Positions 12,562 to 23,972 of a DNA stretch of 64,000 bases are shown here, piece after piece. The translations under genes were made by a program, and so were the position numbers. The DNA comes from Absidia repens. Its lineage: Eukaryota > Mucoromycota > Mucoromycetes > Mucorales > Cunninghamellaceae. The stretch's first letter is position 1, and every line of letters begins with the position of its first letter. The stretch is taken from contig MCGE01000012.1 of NCBI GenBank assembly GCA_002105175.1, forward strand, positions 1,116,001 to 1,180,000. The letters run 5' to 3'. The notes under the pieces were generated by a model. That model saw only the letters and a list, made by a program, of their open reading frames with translations, was not told the origin of the DNA and searched no databases.

Positions 12562-13194
12562 ATGAAGTCTTTGCTGATCATTGCTTCTTTGGCTCTTTTG
12601 GCTGCAACCGCGTCTGCTGAACTCAACGACATGTACCTTCATCATCATCCCAGCCAAGCAAAGAAACTGGCTATGGCTGCCAAAGCAGCGAACAATCAAC
12701 GTAAGTTTGGATTATCTAAAATACCATGATTCACCTTTGACTTGAGAGAACTTACACACCAATTTGTTTTTTTCTTTTGAAAAGAAGAAGGTGGTGGCCA
12801 AAATTACCATGTAGGTGGCTACGACTTCCGCAAGTCGTATGATAATGGTGGTAGCAATTTTAGGAACTTTTATGATGAAGGACCTCGTCAACGTCGTCCT
12901 TATCGAGGAAGCTACGCCGATGATGAGGATGATGATGATGAGTTTGAACGACCTCGTCGAAGACGACCTTTCCGCGGCAGCTATGATGCCTACCGACCCC
13001 GCCGTGCCGATTACCGTGATACGTATGACCAACGCGGTCCTGTTGTTGGTGGCCGCTATGGAAATCGTATGTCTGCTGCCAACCAAAACACTGGTGTCAG
13101 TTACAACAAGAATGGTGGCATTGATTGGAATAACCCTACTCTGAAAGGCAGCGTATTTGTGGATCGAGGTGAAGACGATGAAGACGATCTTTAA
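12562..13194 (+). CDS. Small secreted protein rich in Arg, Asp, Gly and Tyr
   Basis: Predicted 182-residue protein from exons 12562-12700 and 12785-13194; I do not recognise the family. The N-terminus is a clean signal peptide (MKSLLIIASLALLAATASA). The mature part has no Cys and is hydrophilic. Dibasic clusters occur in RQRRPYRGSY, ERPRRRRPFRGSYDAY and YRPRRADYRD, with a stretch of Asp/Glu between them, and the motif RRPYRGSY/RRPFRGSY appears twice. Clusters of this kind are cut by Kex2/furin proteases in secreted precursors, so the protein may be processed into peptides; that is inference. It ends in GEDDEDDL. AATAAA at 13318-13323, followed by repeat R3. Confidence 0.75.
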
Positions 13195-15180
13195 TATCTA
13201 GGTTTTAGTTGATTTAGTTTATATAGCCTTCGTCTTTTTATTTTTTCGGCCCCTTCCATTTTCTTAGTTACTATTACTTTTTATATTCTACGTCTATAGT
13301 CTTATTCATCATTCATTAATAAAAACTACATCACTTATTTATCATGACTTCTTTATTGTTTGTGTATGCATTGTTGTATGTAAAGCAGTACGGCGCATGA
13401 CTGCATGAAAAAATGCTTGGGGATGAACGTCGGGGTTTGTACCGGACGAATGTAATGAATTACGATCATAGTGCAGTTCAGTAAGAACGTAAAGTAATCC
13501 TTAATTGCTGCCATTTCCTTATATTTCTTTTTGTACAAGATCTACTGGGTGTCAGGGGGTGAGGAGAGGTTGTTGAAGTGAGGTTTTGGATGGAATCAGA
13601 CTCCGCTTCTGCCTAGTAGTCATAATGTGTATATAGAGAGCAAAGTACTGTGTATGACACTCAGAAAACTGCTACAATTGCGACATTGTTTATTATCAGA
13701 GGGGTCAATAGATGGCTGATAAAAGAGATATTTTTATTTGAAACATATTGATAGATACTAAACTACAGACGAGGGGTTCATTGTAACAAGGGATTTTGAT
13801 GGGCGGATCTGTTGGAAGAACATGAAGGAGACAAAATGATATTCAAAGAATGGTCTGCACTGACCTAAAGAGACGAATGTAAAATGCCATATAATATAAT
13901 GTGCAAAGCATGAGAAAGAATACTGGCACGTTTGGTATTGAAGCGCAACGACAATGAACATTTAATCATATAGGATGATGGCAGTAAAAAGAGATCTATT
14001 GCACAAGAAATGAAGAGACTAACGGGATATATTTCATTAAAGTAAGCAGAAGAGATATATTTTATTTAGATATATAAATAAACTATGGACAAGCTAACAC
14101 TAAACGATGTTAATAGCAGCTCCAAAAAGCCTACTAAGGATGGTCATGAATCCTAGATCCAAAATGAAAGGGTTTCCCCATGCATCTTGTAATCCCTGAG
14201 CTGAAACCCTTCTAAACTAGTCCTGATACTATTCTAAGTTCAACATGACCCCATAGAAGTTGAATGGCGAAGAAAAAATAAAGGGAAAAAAATAATCAAA
14301 AAGAAAGGGAGCCGAAAAATAAAAATGGTGGGAGAGAGAATATAAATATTTCACGTGGGCGGGATTGGAAATCGGGTCTTTTTTTCTTGGGCTTCTCGTG
14401 AGGACTTCGGTTTGCAATATTTTTTAGTTGCCCGTTACCAGAAAAAAAGAAAAAAGAAATTCACCTTTGTTTCTCTTCCTTTTCTTTTTTTCTTTTTTTT
14501 CTTTTTTACAACAGTCAGTACTATTCACCATCATTAACATGGTGTTTTCATTTCATGAGAGTAACAGCCACTATGCAACATTGGCAGCACGACTGTTCTC
14601 TTCTCTTAAAGCCTTTGTCAGTTAAATCGATCCGGTTTAGTTCATAACTTTCGCTATATAATAGCATTAGAACTCACCGTAGAATAGCTTACCGACATTT
14701 ATTGGACTAGGTTATCTCACATTATGTTTACTCTACAACAACATACTCCCCCGCACTGCCTCTTACTCTCCACTCATCCACACACAGCCTTAAACTCCTC
14801 AACTTTAGATATGTGTCATAATATTATTGTTAGACTAGTATAGTTTAGTTGTTATTGTTTATATCTACGTCCGAATAAAAAATACGTCTTGTCTTTTGTT
14901 TTTACATTTTCTTCCATACTTTTTTTGCCTTGCCAAATGGGTATATCCACCCTGTACTGTACAGTAACTGTATGTGATTGTAGAAAAAATCTGACATATT
15001 TGTTCAAAAGACGGTTTAGGAGTGAGGCGGCGTTGACCAACCGTCGCAGTAAGCGCACCAGCTAGGTAAAAAAAAAAGTACCTTGGCGGCATTTCAATTA
15101 TTCGGAAACCAATTGTTTACCCTCTCAACCAGTTTTCTTTTTCATTGTTTTCCCCTTAAATTCTACAATCCAGCAACAAC
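13195..15180. other. Intergenic region filled mostly by repeat R3
   Basis: Apart from the 3' end of the secreted-protein gene and the promoter of RPE1 (after about 15070), this gap is occupied by repeat copy R3 and its opposite arm. Confidence 0.65.
13640..15060 (-). repeat. Dispersed non-coding repeat, copy R3 (with opposite arm)
   Basis: One of the two most complete copies. Minus-strand unit: promoter-like CACGTGGGCGGGATTGG with CACGTG at 14352-14357, then a core with TTTCCCCATGCATC near 14173, then the reverse AATAAA module at about 14055-14075, then further modules out to about 13640. Plus-strand arm: runs from about 14390 to 14895 and ends in GTTTATATCTACG...GAATAAA, an inverted relative of the other end. 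It continues with CACCCTGTACTGTACAG and GGCGGCGTTGACC, blocks that recur in R5. Confidence 0.85.
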
Positions 15181-16170
15181 ATGCCTCTTGCTAAGATCTC
15201 ACCCTCTATGCTTTCTTCAGACTTTGCCCATTTGGCTGCCGAAGCAAAACGTATGACGAAAAATGGTGCGGACTGGCTTCATCTTGGTAAGATATATATA
15301 GATAGATATGTGACAACACGATATATATCATTTAACCATTTTGCTTTCTTCTTCTTCTTCTTTTTTATGCTTTTTACACTAGATGTCATGGATGGGTAAA
15401 GCAAAATACAAACTATGACCACCACCACCACCATTACATCACAAATCAAAAGAAAAAACAAAGCTAACATGATATTTGAACTGTTAATAGACATTTTGTT
15501 CCTAACCTCACCCTTGGTGCACCTATTATTCAAGCTATTCGACCTCACACTGAAGCTTATTTTGGTAAGTGTAGTTTTCGTTTTCTTTTTTTTTTTCTTT
15601 TTTTTTTGCATAACACAAAGACGTGGGGAAACCATGAATGGCTTACACATATGTGTCTTTTGTTCAATAGATTGTCATATGATGGTATCAAATCCTAGTC
15701 AATGGGTGGATGATATTGCCAAGGCTGGCGGACAAATGTACACTTTCCATATTGAAGCTACGCAAGATCCATTGGGGTTGATCAAACAAATTCATGACGC
15801 TGGAATGCAAGCTGGTGTGGCAATTAAACCAGGAACACCAACGGACAGTGTGATTGGCGCGGTGGCTGAGCAAGTGGACATGATTTTGGTCATGACGGTG
15901 GAACCTGGATTTGGTGGTCAACGGTTTATGGCGCAGTGTATGCCTAAAGTACAACAGCTCCGGGAATTATACCCTCAACTCGATATTGAAGTGGATGGTG
16001 GATTGGCTATGGAAACAATTGATGTGTCCGCCGAAGCGGGAGCCAATGTCATTGTGGCTGGCACCGGAATTTTCAAGGCTGAAGATCCCGCCAAGGTGAT
16101 TAGTATTTTTAGAAATAAGGTCAATCAAGCACAAGAACAATGGGCGACCAAGGCATCCAAGGCCACATAG
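15181..16170 (+). CDS. RPE1: Ribulose-phosphate 3-epimerase
   Basis: Cytosolic pentose-phosphate enzyme that interconverts ribulose 5-phosphate and xylulose 5-phosphate; 230 residues, the normal length. Exons are 15181-15286, 15383-15395, 15491-15564 and 15671-16170. The joined sequence gives MPLAKISPSMLSSDFAHLA, WLHLDVMDGHFVPNLTLG, DCHMMVSNP, YTFHIEA, AIKPGTPTDS, MTVEPGFGGQRFM and EVDGGL, with the metal-binding and catalytic His and Asp residues in place. Exon 2 is only 13 nt and supplies the DVMDG motif, so any model that skips it loses a catalytic Asp. AATAAA at 16295-16300. Confidence 0.97.
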
Positions 16171-16872
16171 ATGTAGTTTAGTTATTGCTTATTAGATGTT
16201 AGATGTTATATATTAGATATTAGGTATTAGACATATTATGTTATTATATAGGATAGTGGTTGTATCTTGGAGTAGTGCTCACTTTTTTGATTAAAATAAA
16301 AACAACAAATGATTACAGCTATAATATATTATATGATGCAACCGTCTTTAATTTCCCAACAACCATTTGTCTCGTGTAACACAAATCGCCTTCCTACAAT
16401 TCCATTTATACTAGCAACAACTCAGGTCTTATAGAAAGTTCGGCGTTTAAACCTTCATCCAAAGAAGATCGACAGTGGGTGAAAAGAAGATGATCGATCC
16501 GCTTTTTATTTTTTTTACTTGGCTAGTGCTCATGAAAGCCTTCAACCCAACAAAAGTTTTTTATGTCTATCCGTGTGGATTTATCAGAAAAAAAAAACAG
16601 GTATATTCTCGTAGTAATAGTATTTAAAATCATACAATAAAGGAATGTGACATACTTGATGGCAATATAAAGAAAAAAAAAAGGAGAAATGATCTACTGT
16701 GCCCACTTTTGGCCGGTTTCTAAAAAAAGTTAATCAAAAAAAAATCATCATTTGAAGCTTTAGGCTGGTTTTATTTGCGGGTTTCATTGTTTTTTTTGCA
16801 CTTTTCTTTTCTTCTTCCTCATCTTGTCACTTTCCTTTTCTTTATATTTTTATTTCATATTGTCTTCATATC
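16171..16872. other. Intergenic region
   Basis: Spacer between two tandem plus-strand genes, with a TTAGATATTAGGTATTAGA run of short related units around 16190-16230. AT-rich, no frame or repeat-family copy seen. Confidence 0.5.
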
Positions 16873-18497
16873 ATGCTGCCATTCAGACGTATACAGTTTA
16901 TACTACTGGTGGCCATCGTTATCTGTATGACTGGATTTTTTTATCGATGGCACACAGCACCTAATCCTTCTAAATGGATTCTCCCAACAATGTACGACAA
17001 GGATGACAACAAAGATCTTGTATTAAAACGACAGCTAATAGACGAAAAATACTGTGGTGGCCCTTGTCGGTTTACTCTACCTGTATTTATTATGGAACAA
17101 GGTAATAAAACGAATAGTCCGTCTCCTTTATTCACCTCTCTCTCTAACTAACTAAGGAACCTGTTCTTTTCCATAGAGTCGAAAGCTCAAATGCATTTTC
17201 GACAACTTTCTTTTATGTCCGGTTTGGTGAACCGTACTGTAGTGCTTCCCAATGTGGGTGGTAGTCGACTGGGTGCTTGTCTGGACAACGACTTCGAATT
17301 CTACTACTCAAGATCATGGGCCTTCAACAATCAAGATCACTTTCAACACATCACCATGTCTGAATTCAAGCAATGGCTTTTGGAACGACAAGCTATCGAC
17401 CGACCTGCCACTTCTCAGTCAATGCATATCCATGTGAACTTGCGCGATCACGCCGTGGAACCTCAAAACTGCCTTGTCGCTGACCACTTGCTCAACATGA
17501 ATGGTTTGCCGGAACGACGACTTTATTTGAACGAAACTGCCAACCCGCTCAAACGACTTTACTATGAAGATGCTGTCAGAGACTTTTTTATGGGTGTCTA
17601 CCGTGATCCTGACTCTGGTGAGAGTGTCCAAGATGAAATTACTAATAATGTGGAGGTGCTTAGTGTTTACTATGACCGAAGGTACGTGCTTTGGATTATC
17701 AACTGGAGTTTTATTGACTTCGTGTTTTTTTCACATATAGATTCCCATTTATTCATAATCCTGCAGCAGAATCACCTATTCCTTACAGCGAACAAGTCAT
17801 ATCACAAGCAGATTTAATTGCCAACGCTTTGTCACCTTATTGGGCTGTCCATTGGCGAACTGAACGGGTAGAACCAGCATCAAACCTTGTGGGCTGTGCT
17901 CATTCTCTAGTGGACTACTTCGATACACGTACATATCTGACGACAAACACGACAGCAACAAGCGAAGATATTGAAATCAAAGATGACTCAACTCCAACGG
18001 AACAACCCACATTATTCCTCTTGACGGATTACCCCCATGTATTTGATGAAAACGATGTAGAGGAAGCGATTCTCAACAATGGAACAAGCGATAAAATGCA
18101 ACCAGCATCTGCGTCATTCTCACCCAATAGTCTTACGGTACATCACCATCAAGCCATGCAATACGTATACAAACATCTACAGGTCCATGTTACCCACCTT
18201 GATTCATCGTCATCATCATTATCTGAAACATCATCGTCATCGCCACCTGCCAATTGGACAGTTGTACCTATCCCTTATGATGTCGCCCGTCTCGATCCAG
18301 GCTGGTTGGGTATCCTCGACAAATTGTTAGCTATGCGTGCCGATGGGTTCCTTGCAGGCGCCCCTGGCGTGTGTGGTCGTAAAAGCAGCTTCACCAATCA
18401 AATCATGAACGAACGCTTAGACCATCCTCGAGCTAATGTCATTGATTACTTTGATCTGCCGGAATCCTACCAACAACAAAATGGACAGGTTGAATAA
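16873..18497 (+). CDS. Type II membrane glycosyltransferase, O-fucosyltransferase-like
   Basis: Predicted Golgi type II membrane protein of 496 residues from exons 16873-17101, 17177-17681 and 17741-18497. A cytoplasmic MLPFRR is followed by one membrane segment (about residues 8-24), then a lumenal domain. A conserved-looking block CGGPCRFTLPVFIMEQESKA leads into NRTVVLPNVGGSRLGACLD, and WAVHWRTERVEP resembles the HxR donor-binding motif of GDP-fucose protein O-fucosyltransferases. A C-terminal GAPGVCGRKSSFTNQI fits the SSF region of the same GT-B fold. There is a Ser/Thr/His-rich low-complexity insert around residues 340-400. Assignment rests on short motifs; donor and acceptor are unknown. 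AATAAA at 18698-18703. Confidence 0.65.
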
Positions 18498-18742
18498 TAT
18501 CCATGATTTGCTCCTCCCTTTTTATAATAATATTATTGTTTTGTACTCTTTTATACTTTTATTTGTCTTTGTAATATATATATATCTTCCTCTTTTCCCC
18601 TCCCCATTCTTTAACTTTATCTTTTTTTCATTTTTTGCCTTCCCTTTTGCCCTTTGTACAGTATATATTTCTTTAGTGTTGTTCTCCATATTTACGAAAT
18701 AAAAAATATTCGATTCCTATGCGGAATTTTTTCAGCCTTCGT

Positions 18743-18784
<42 letters not shown>

Positions 18785-18830
18785 ACACATAAATAGAACA
18801 GAACTTGTTTTTCTTCATTATCATTATCCC
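18498..18830. other. Intergenic region with a 39-nt T tract
   Basis: Holds the 3' end of the glycosyltransferase gene and, at 18745-18783, an uninterrupted run of T about 48 nt before the ATG of the F-box gene. The tract is probably part of that promoter or 5' leader. Confidence 0.6.
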
Positions 18831-20048
18831 ATGTTTAATGTTGACCAACTTCCACTCGAGATTTTGTCGTTGATTTTACTTCATGCCAGCAACCGTAAAC
18901 AATGTGCACTTGTCAACAAACAATTCTATTCAGTAGCAAAGCCATTTATATGGCGACATCCTTGGATAAGAGACGCGACGCTCGATGAATTCCTCAACAT
19001 CTTAGCAACAACACCGCACTCCCTTGGCCAGCATATTCGTGAATTGCCATCCTCTTTACGTTGGACGGATGCGCAGCTTCTATCTCTCATGAAATACGTC
19101 AATAATTTGGAATCACTGAACCTCAGCAATGGGCGCAAGATCACCGATGAAAGCGTTCAATACCTACCTCAGCATTGTCCCAACCTCAAGGAACTTCATC
19201 TTGGTAGTATGCACATCACGCATCGATCCATGGTGGCGCTTGGTCAACATTGCCACCAACTTAACCAGCTCCATCTATCTAGCTGCACCGCGTTATCAGC
19301 CAACACCTTTTCCGCTCTTGCGAATTGTCCCTTGGAAAAACTCGTTGTAGTTGAAGATAGTTTTGATGATGACGGTCCCCACTGGATGACGGCGGAAGAC
19401 ACACTGATGGACTTGACTCGATTCGATCGCTTGACTTCCTTATCAATTACCAATCCCACACATAAATTTGCACGCCGTCTTTTAACAACGACCACCGCTA
19501 TCACTTCTACTGCTACTATCGACAACGATGGTGATACTCCTCCTTGGCCTCACTTGGCTCGATTCTTTCTCAATAACTGCCCTGATATTGATGACGAATG
19601 TATGGTTGCATTTTTGAAAACTCACCAACACATCGACGATCTTGCTCTATATGGATGCAATCTCACGGATACCACCTTGAATGCCATCGCATCCTACTTA
19701 CCTGGTCTCACATCGCTGGATATCTACTACAACCCTGGCATCTCGGCCAAAGGGATCCGCCGAGTTGTCCTGAACTGCCCATTGCTCACCTATATGAATC
19801 TCGAAGACTGCTCGATGACATCTATCGAACTTCCCGATATGTTCGATGATGATGAAAGAGAATCTGTTGCACACGGCTCTGTAGAATATTTGGATGAAGA
19901 TGATCTGGCTACCATACGACATAACAACAAAAAGAAAAGCAACAGCAGCAACAGCAGCAGCAGCAGCAGCAGCAGTAGCAGGAATCACCAACAGGCATCT
20001 TCTGGTCAAAATCAACGCCCACAACGCTACAACTTACGACGACGATGA
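18831..20048 (+). CDS. F-box/leucine-rich repeat protein
   Basis: Predicted substrate adaptor of an SCF ubiquitin ligase, 405 residues in a single exon, unusual here. Residues 5-45 (DQLPLEILSLILLHAS, then CALVNKQFYSVA, KPFIWRH) are an F-box. From about 70 to 340 there are RNI-type leucine-rich repeats with units such as LESLNLSNGRKITDESVQYL, LKELHLGSMHITHRSMVALG, LNQLHLSSCTALSANTF and LTSLDIYYNPGISAKGIRRV. The last 60 residues are acidic, then a Ser run coded by AGC/AGT repeats (19941-19980), then a basic end. The target is unknown; Amn1/Grr1-like proteins have similar architecture. AATAAA at 20291-20296. Confidence 0.88.
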   Translation: MFNVDQLPLEILSLILLHASNRKQCALVNKQFYSVAKPFIWRHPWIRDATLDEFLNILATTPHSLGQHIRELPSSLRWTDAQLLSLMKYVNNLESLNLSNGRKITDESVQYLPQHCPNLKELHLGSMHITHRSMVALGQHCHQLNQLHLSSCTALSANTFSALANCPLEKLVVVEDSFDDDGPHWMTAEDTLMDLTRFDRLTSLSITNPTHKFARRLLTTTTAITSTATIDNDGDTPPWPHLARFFLNNCPDIDDECMVAFLKTHQHIDDLALYGCNLTDTTLNAIASYLPGLTSLDIYYNPGISAKGIRRVVLNCPLLTYMNLEDCSMTSIELPDMFDDDERESVAHGSVEYLDEDDLATIRHNNKKKSNSSNSSSSSSSSSRNHQQASSGQNQRPQRYNLRRR

Positions 20049-22412
20049 TTTATTATTATTATTGTTATTTTGATACTAGTGTTCTTGGACTGTCCTCTGT
20101 GGTTGGACCATTCCAATACCTTGCAAGCTATGTGAATGGATGAATTCTTTGGAAGTTCTTTTTTATTTTGGTCGGTGTATACATATGTATATATAGTTTA
20201 GTGATATATTAGGATAGCTCGGGGATTTTTTTTTTAAATTTGGGTGATGCGTACATATATATATATCTTTTTTGTTTATATACGTTATTCAATAAAAGCC
20301 TCTTTTTTCTTAATTTGCACTTGACTATGACTTTCGACGGGGGGGGGAGTTGGCGATTATATTCTAAGTGATGATGTATGGAGAAGGGGAAAATAGAACC
20401 CAATGGGGAAACAGAATATTAAAAAGGTTGGGCAATAAAAAGTAATTCGAAAATATATTAGACAATCCTTAACAAAAAGGAGTTTTGTGTATGTTTTCTA
20501 ATAAAATAAACATGTATATATATATATACCATATATAACATAGTGGAGGGTATACGCGCTGCATGACCTAGGCTTCCTTAACTTGACTGGTGGAACAAAA
20601 ATATCCCCACATTTCATATTAGGTGACCTAGAACCGCAAACCACTAGCTGGGATTTAGGAAAAAGTAGAGATAGTGAATGTGTAAGATAGAAAGCGGGTG
20701 TTTGATAGGGCACTCATAAAATAGCCACAATTATGGATCAGAGAGTGAGGAATAAAGAGGAATATTTTATTAGAAAGGATTTATGGAATGTAATAAATAA
20801 AGGGCGCGAGGGAAATAATAACAAGGGATCTATTGGATGTAGCATGAAGGGTGTTTAAATAATGTTTAGCTATAATATAAAGAGACAATTTCAATATGTG
20901 GAATAATACACTGTACAAGGCACGAGAAAGACGAGAGAGACAACTGTTATTGAAACACAACAACGATCAATACCTATCAAAACGAGGGGGTGATTGCAGT
21001 AAACAATGGATCTATCGCACAAGACATGAGAGAGACGAATGGGACATATTTCAATAAAGCATATAAAAAGAGACATCTTTTATTCAGATATAGATACAGC
21101 AATAGCAAACTAGTACTAAACTAAACTAATGAAGGCTTCAAAAGGTAACGAATGGTGGTTGTTCTAAATCCTGAATCCAAAATGAAAGGGTTTCCCTATG
21201 CATGTTGTAATCCCTGAGCTGAAAATGCTTCTAAACTAATTCTGTCACTAATCTAAGTCCAACATAATCCCATAGGGGTCACAATTTTGAAAAAAAAAGA
21301 AAGAGAGCGAAAAATAAACAATGGGAGAAATTTAAAAATTTCACGTGGGCGGGATTTGAATGTTTTTTTTTTTTTTTTTTTCGCAACATTAAACGCCATG
21401 TAACGTGATTATTCCTGATTGTTCTCCTATCATTATGAAGAACCTCCATCATTCAACATTGGAACTCTCATATCATGACAGAAGTCGGCAACATGGTGGA
21501 TCTTATAGCATTTTTGAAATTGGTGTCGCACAAGCTTAATCCTTTATTGTCGCTTGTCCTTTAAATTCACCACATCACATCGCACCGCTCATCCCATTAT
21601 CGCCCGCCAATAGCCCTATACCATCATCCATCTATAGCGTATCTATATCTATTTGCCAGAATGATCAGAATATTTTGTATTTCGGTAATAGTAGGATAAA
21701 AAACATAATAAAAGAAGGGAATATGTATCAATTTATAGAGCGAATGAGAATATTCAAGAAGAAGAAAAGTTACCGTCTTCTTCTAGAGAAAGGGGAAAAT
21801 AAAAAGGAAAAAAGATAATAAAAAGTAATGAGAAGAATGGGTTCAAATAAGTATACTAAAACTGCTACCAATAAAAGAGATGAGATCTGCCATAAAGAGT
21901 CAAGTGACCGTTAGGTCATAAATGTCGCCAAAGTCTGTAATGGTGTCAGTGTAGCTGTTGCGTCCGCCGATGATATTGTCGACTCTGCAACAAGATAACA
22001 TGATTTGGCCCAAAAGCAGCGCTGAATGCCAAGTCACGACACATACAATCACTTCTTTTGACAAGTTCATCCCTTACCAAATAGATCACTGACTGCGTTT
22101 TCATGACAGATTTGCTAAACCTGTCCTGTCCAGGTAAGTGATTTTATGAAAATCAGAGCCATAAATCCTCGAGGAGGCGGAACTCGAAATCAAGTTTCAT
22201 TGTAAGAAAGTCCAATAAAAAGGACTTGCTGCAGGATTTCAACAAGCTCACCCGCCCGCCCAAGTTACGTCTGGTTGCCAGAATCTGGGAGATTTGAATC
22301 GCCGCCCAAGCCACCTCCATATTCTTTTTTTGTTAGGAACCTCAATTTTTTTTTTTTTTTTGCTCCTTTTACTTTTTTCGAATTTTTGTTTCCTTTAATC
22401 TATTCGCACATC
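20049..22412. other. Intergenic region with repeat R4 and a possible gene remnant
   Basis: Contains repeat R4 (about 20640-21380) and a less AT-rich segment at 21900-22260. On the minus strand of that segment a frame reads VDNIIGGRNSYTDTITDF then GDIYDLTVT and a stop at about 21913, after a possible acceptor; upstream there are candidate short exons. I do not recognise the protein, and it may be a gene fragment. Confidence 0.5.
20640..21380 (-). repeat. Dispersed non-coding repeat, copy R4
   Basis: CACGTG at 21342-21347 in CACGTGGGCGGGATTTG; core TTTCCCTATGCATG near 21190; reverse AATAAA module CATCTTTTATTCAGATATAG near 21073; additional modules (GAGAGAGACGAATGGGACAT, GTTATTGAAACACAACAACG) reaching left to about 20690. 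The opposite arm after 21380 is only faintly recognisable. Confidence 0.85.
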
Positions 22413-23520
22413 ATGTCAACGAAATTCAAAGCCGCCAAAGAAGTAGCTCAAGGCTCAGCCGAACACAAAGTCAAGGACAAACGTATTAATAAGCAACGTG
22501 TCATGTTGTTATCTTCTCGTGGGATCACTTACCGGTAAGAAAAGTGTGTATACATAGATTGAACGAAACTCTGTTGATTCACCCCCATCCTTCTTTGTAT
22601 TTATAGTCACCGACATTTGCTTACCGATTTGGAAGGCTTCTTACCACACTCCAAAAAGGATGCTAAACTCGACACTAAGTCTGATCTCTACCTTTTGAAC
22701 GAATTGGCCGAACTCAACAACTGCAACAATGCTATCTTTTTTGAAGTACGTAAACGACAGGACTTGTATCTGTGGATGTCCAAGACTCCTAATGGGCCTT
22801 CCGTCAAATTCCATGTCCAAAATTGTAAGTATACATAATAAAAGCGAGAGCGAAAGGGAAATGATCTGCGTGTCTGAATATACTCATAGGCTGACTGATT
22901 GACTTCGTTTTGATAGTACATACGATGGACGAATTGAAAATGACCGGCAACTGTTTGAAAGGATCACGACATGTATTATCATTCGACAAGAACTTTGATA
23001 GCGCTCCTCATTGGCAATTGTTGAAGGAATTATTGGGTCAAGTATTCAATGTGCCTAAAGGTAGTCGTCGTAGCAAGCCTTTCGTTGATCATGTGCTATC
23101 CTTCTCTATCGTCGACAATCGTATCTGGTTCCGCAATTATCAAATTTTGGAAAAGAACGCCACAAACACCCCCAATTTTTCTCTGGAAGATAAAAAGGAT
23201 GATCTCTCCTTGGTGGAAATTGGCCCTCGTTTCTGTTTAACTGTCATCCGTATTTTTGATGGCTCCTTCGGTGGCCCCACTGTGTTTGAAAACCCTGAAT
23301 TTGTGCATCCCAACTATGTAAGTTTATTATAAGGACAATATTGGTAAACGAGATTCTAATGTATTTTTTTTTTTTTTTTATGTAGATTCGTGCTCAAGAA
23401 CGTAAGCAACATAACCGTAAATACGTTGACCGACAAGCAAGTCTTAAGGATCGCCAATCAAGAATCAAGGAATCGGAAGGAAGGGAAACTGAATTCAGCA
23501 ACAAGAACATTTTTGCTTAG
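22413..23520 (+). CDS. BRX1: Ribosome biogenesis protein BRX1
   Basis: Nucleolar Brix-domain protein needed for 60S subunit assembly, 291 residues, family length. Exons are 22413-22534, 22607-22824, 22917-23317 and 23386-23520. Landmarks: VMLLSSRGITYRHRHLLTDL, LNNCNNAIFFEVRKRQDLYL, MDELKMTGNCLKGSRHVLSF, KPFVDHVLSFSIVDNRIWFR, LVEIGPRFCLTVIRIFDGSF and a C-terminal basic region YIRAQERKQHNRKYVDRQ. The RNA-binding sigma70-like motif region and the C-terminal tail are intact. AATAAA at 23667-23672. Confidence 0.97.
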
Positions 23521-23972
23521 ATTACTACTCTCCATCATTCCCCCCTCTCTACTTAGTTTATTTTATACTTCATATCTTCATTTTCTTGTGTTTTATATAT
23601 TTACATTGTCTTTTATACTTCATCATTCCTCTTTTGTTACTATTACTATCTCTATGCCTTTGCGACAATAAAATTCATATTATCATTATTATGTTTTTTT
23701 TTTTTTTTTTCAATGATTGCTATGAATATTCGATAGTTTAAAGATATACAGAACATTATACAAATAATATTGGTACTTCTTAGATGGGGTCTCATATTTA
23801 GTTATTATGATCAGTGTATAGAGTCATTCAGCTTTTGTTGATGCAAGTGGTGTGGCTAAAAGCTGGCTGCTCCCCACCAAATTGGCGGATGTTGAAATCA
23901 TAGTATTTTTTTTTGCCATCGCACAATGCTTTTCCCAGCTCTTTTTAATTTTTTTTTGTGCTGTGAAATTGT
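23521..23972. other. Intergenic region
   Basis: 3' flank of BRX1 and promoter of SEH1, with T tracts at 23694-23710 and several smaller ones close to the SEH1 ATG. No further feature. Confidence 0.5.
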
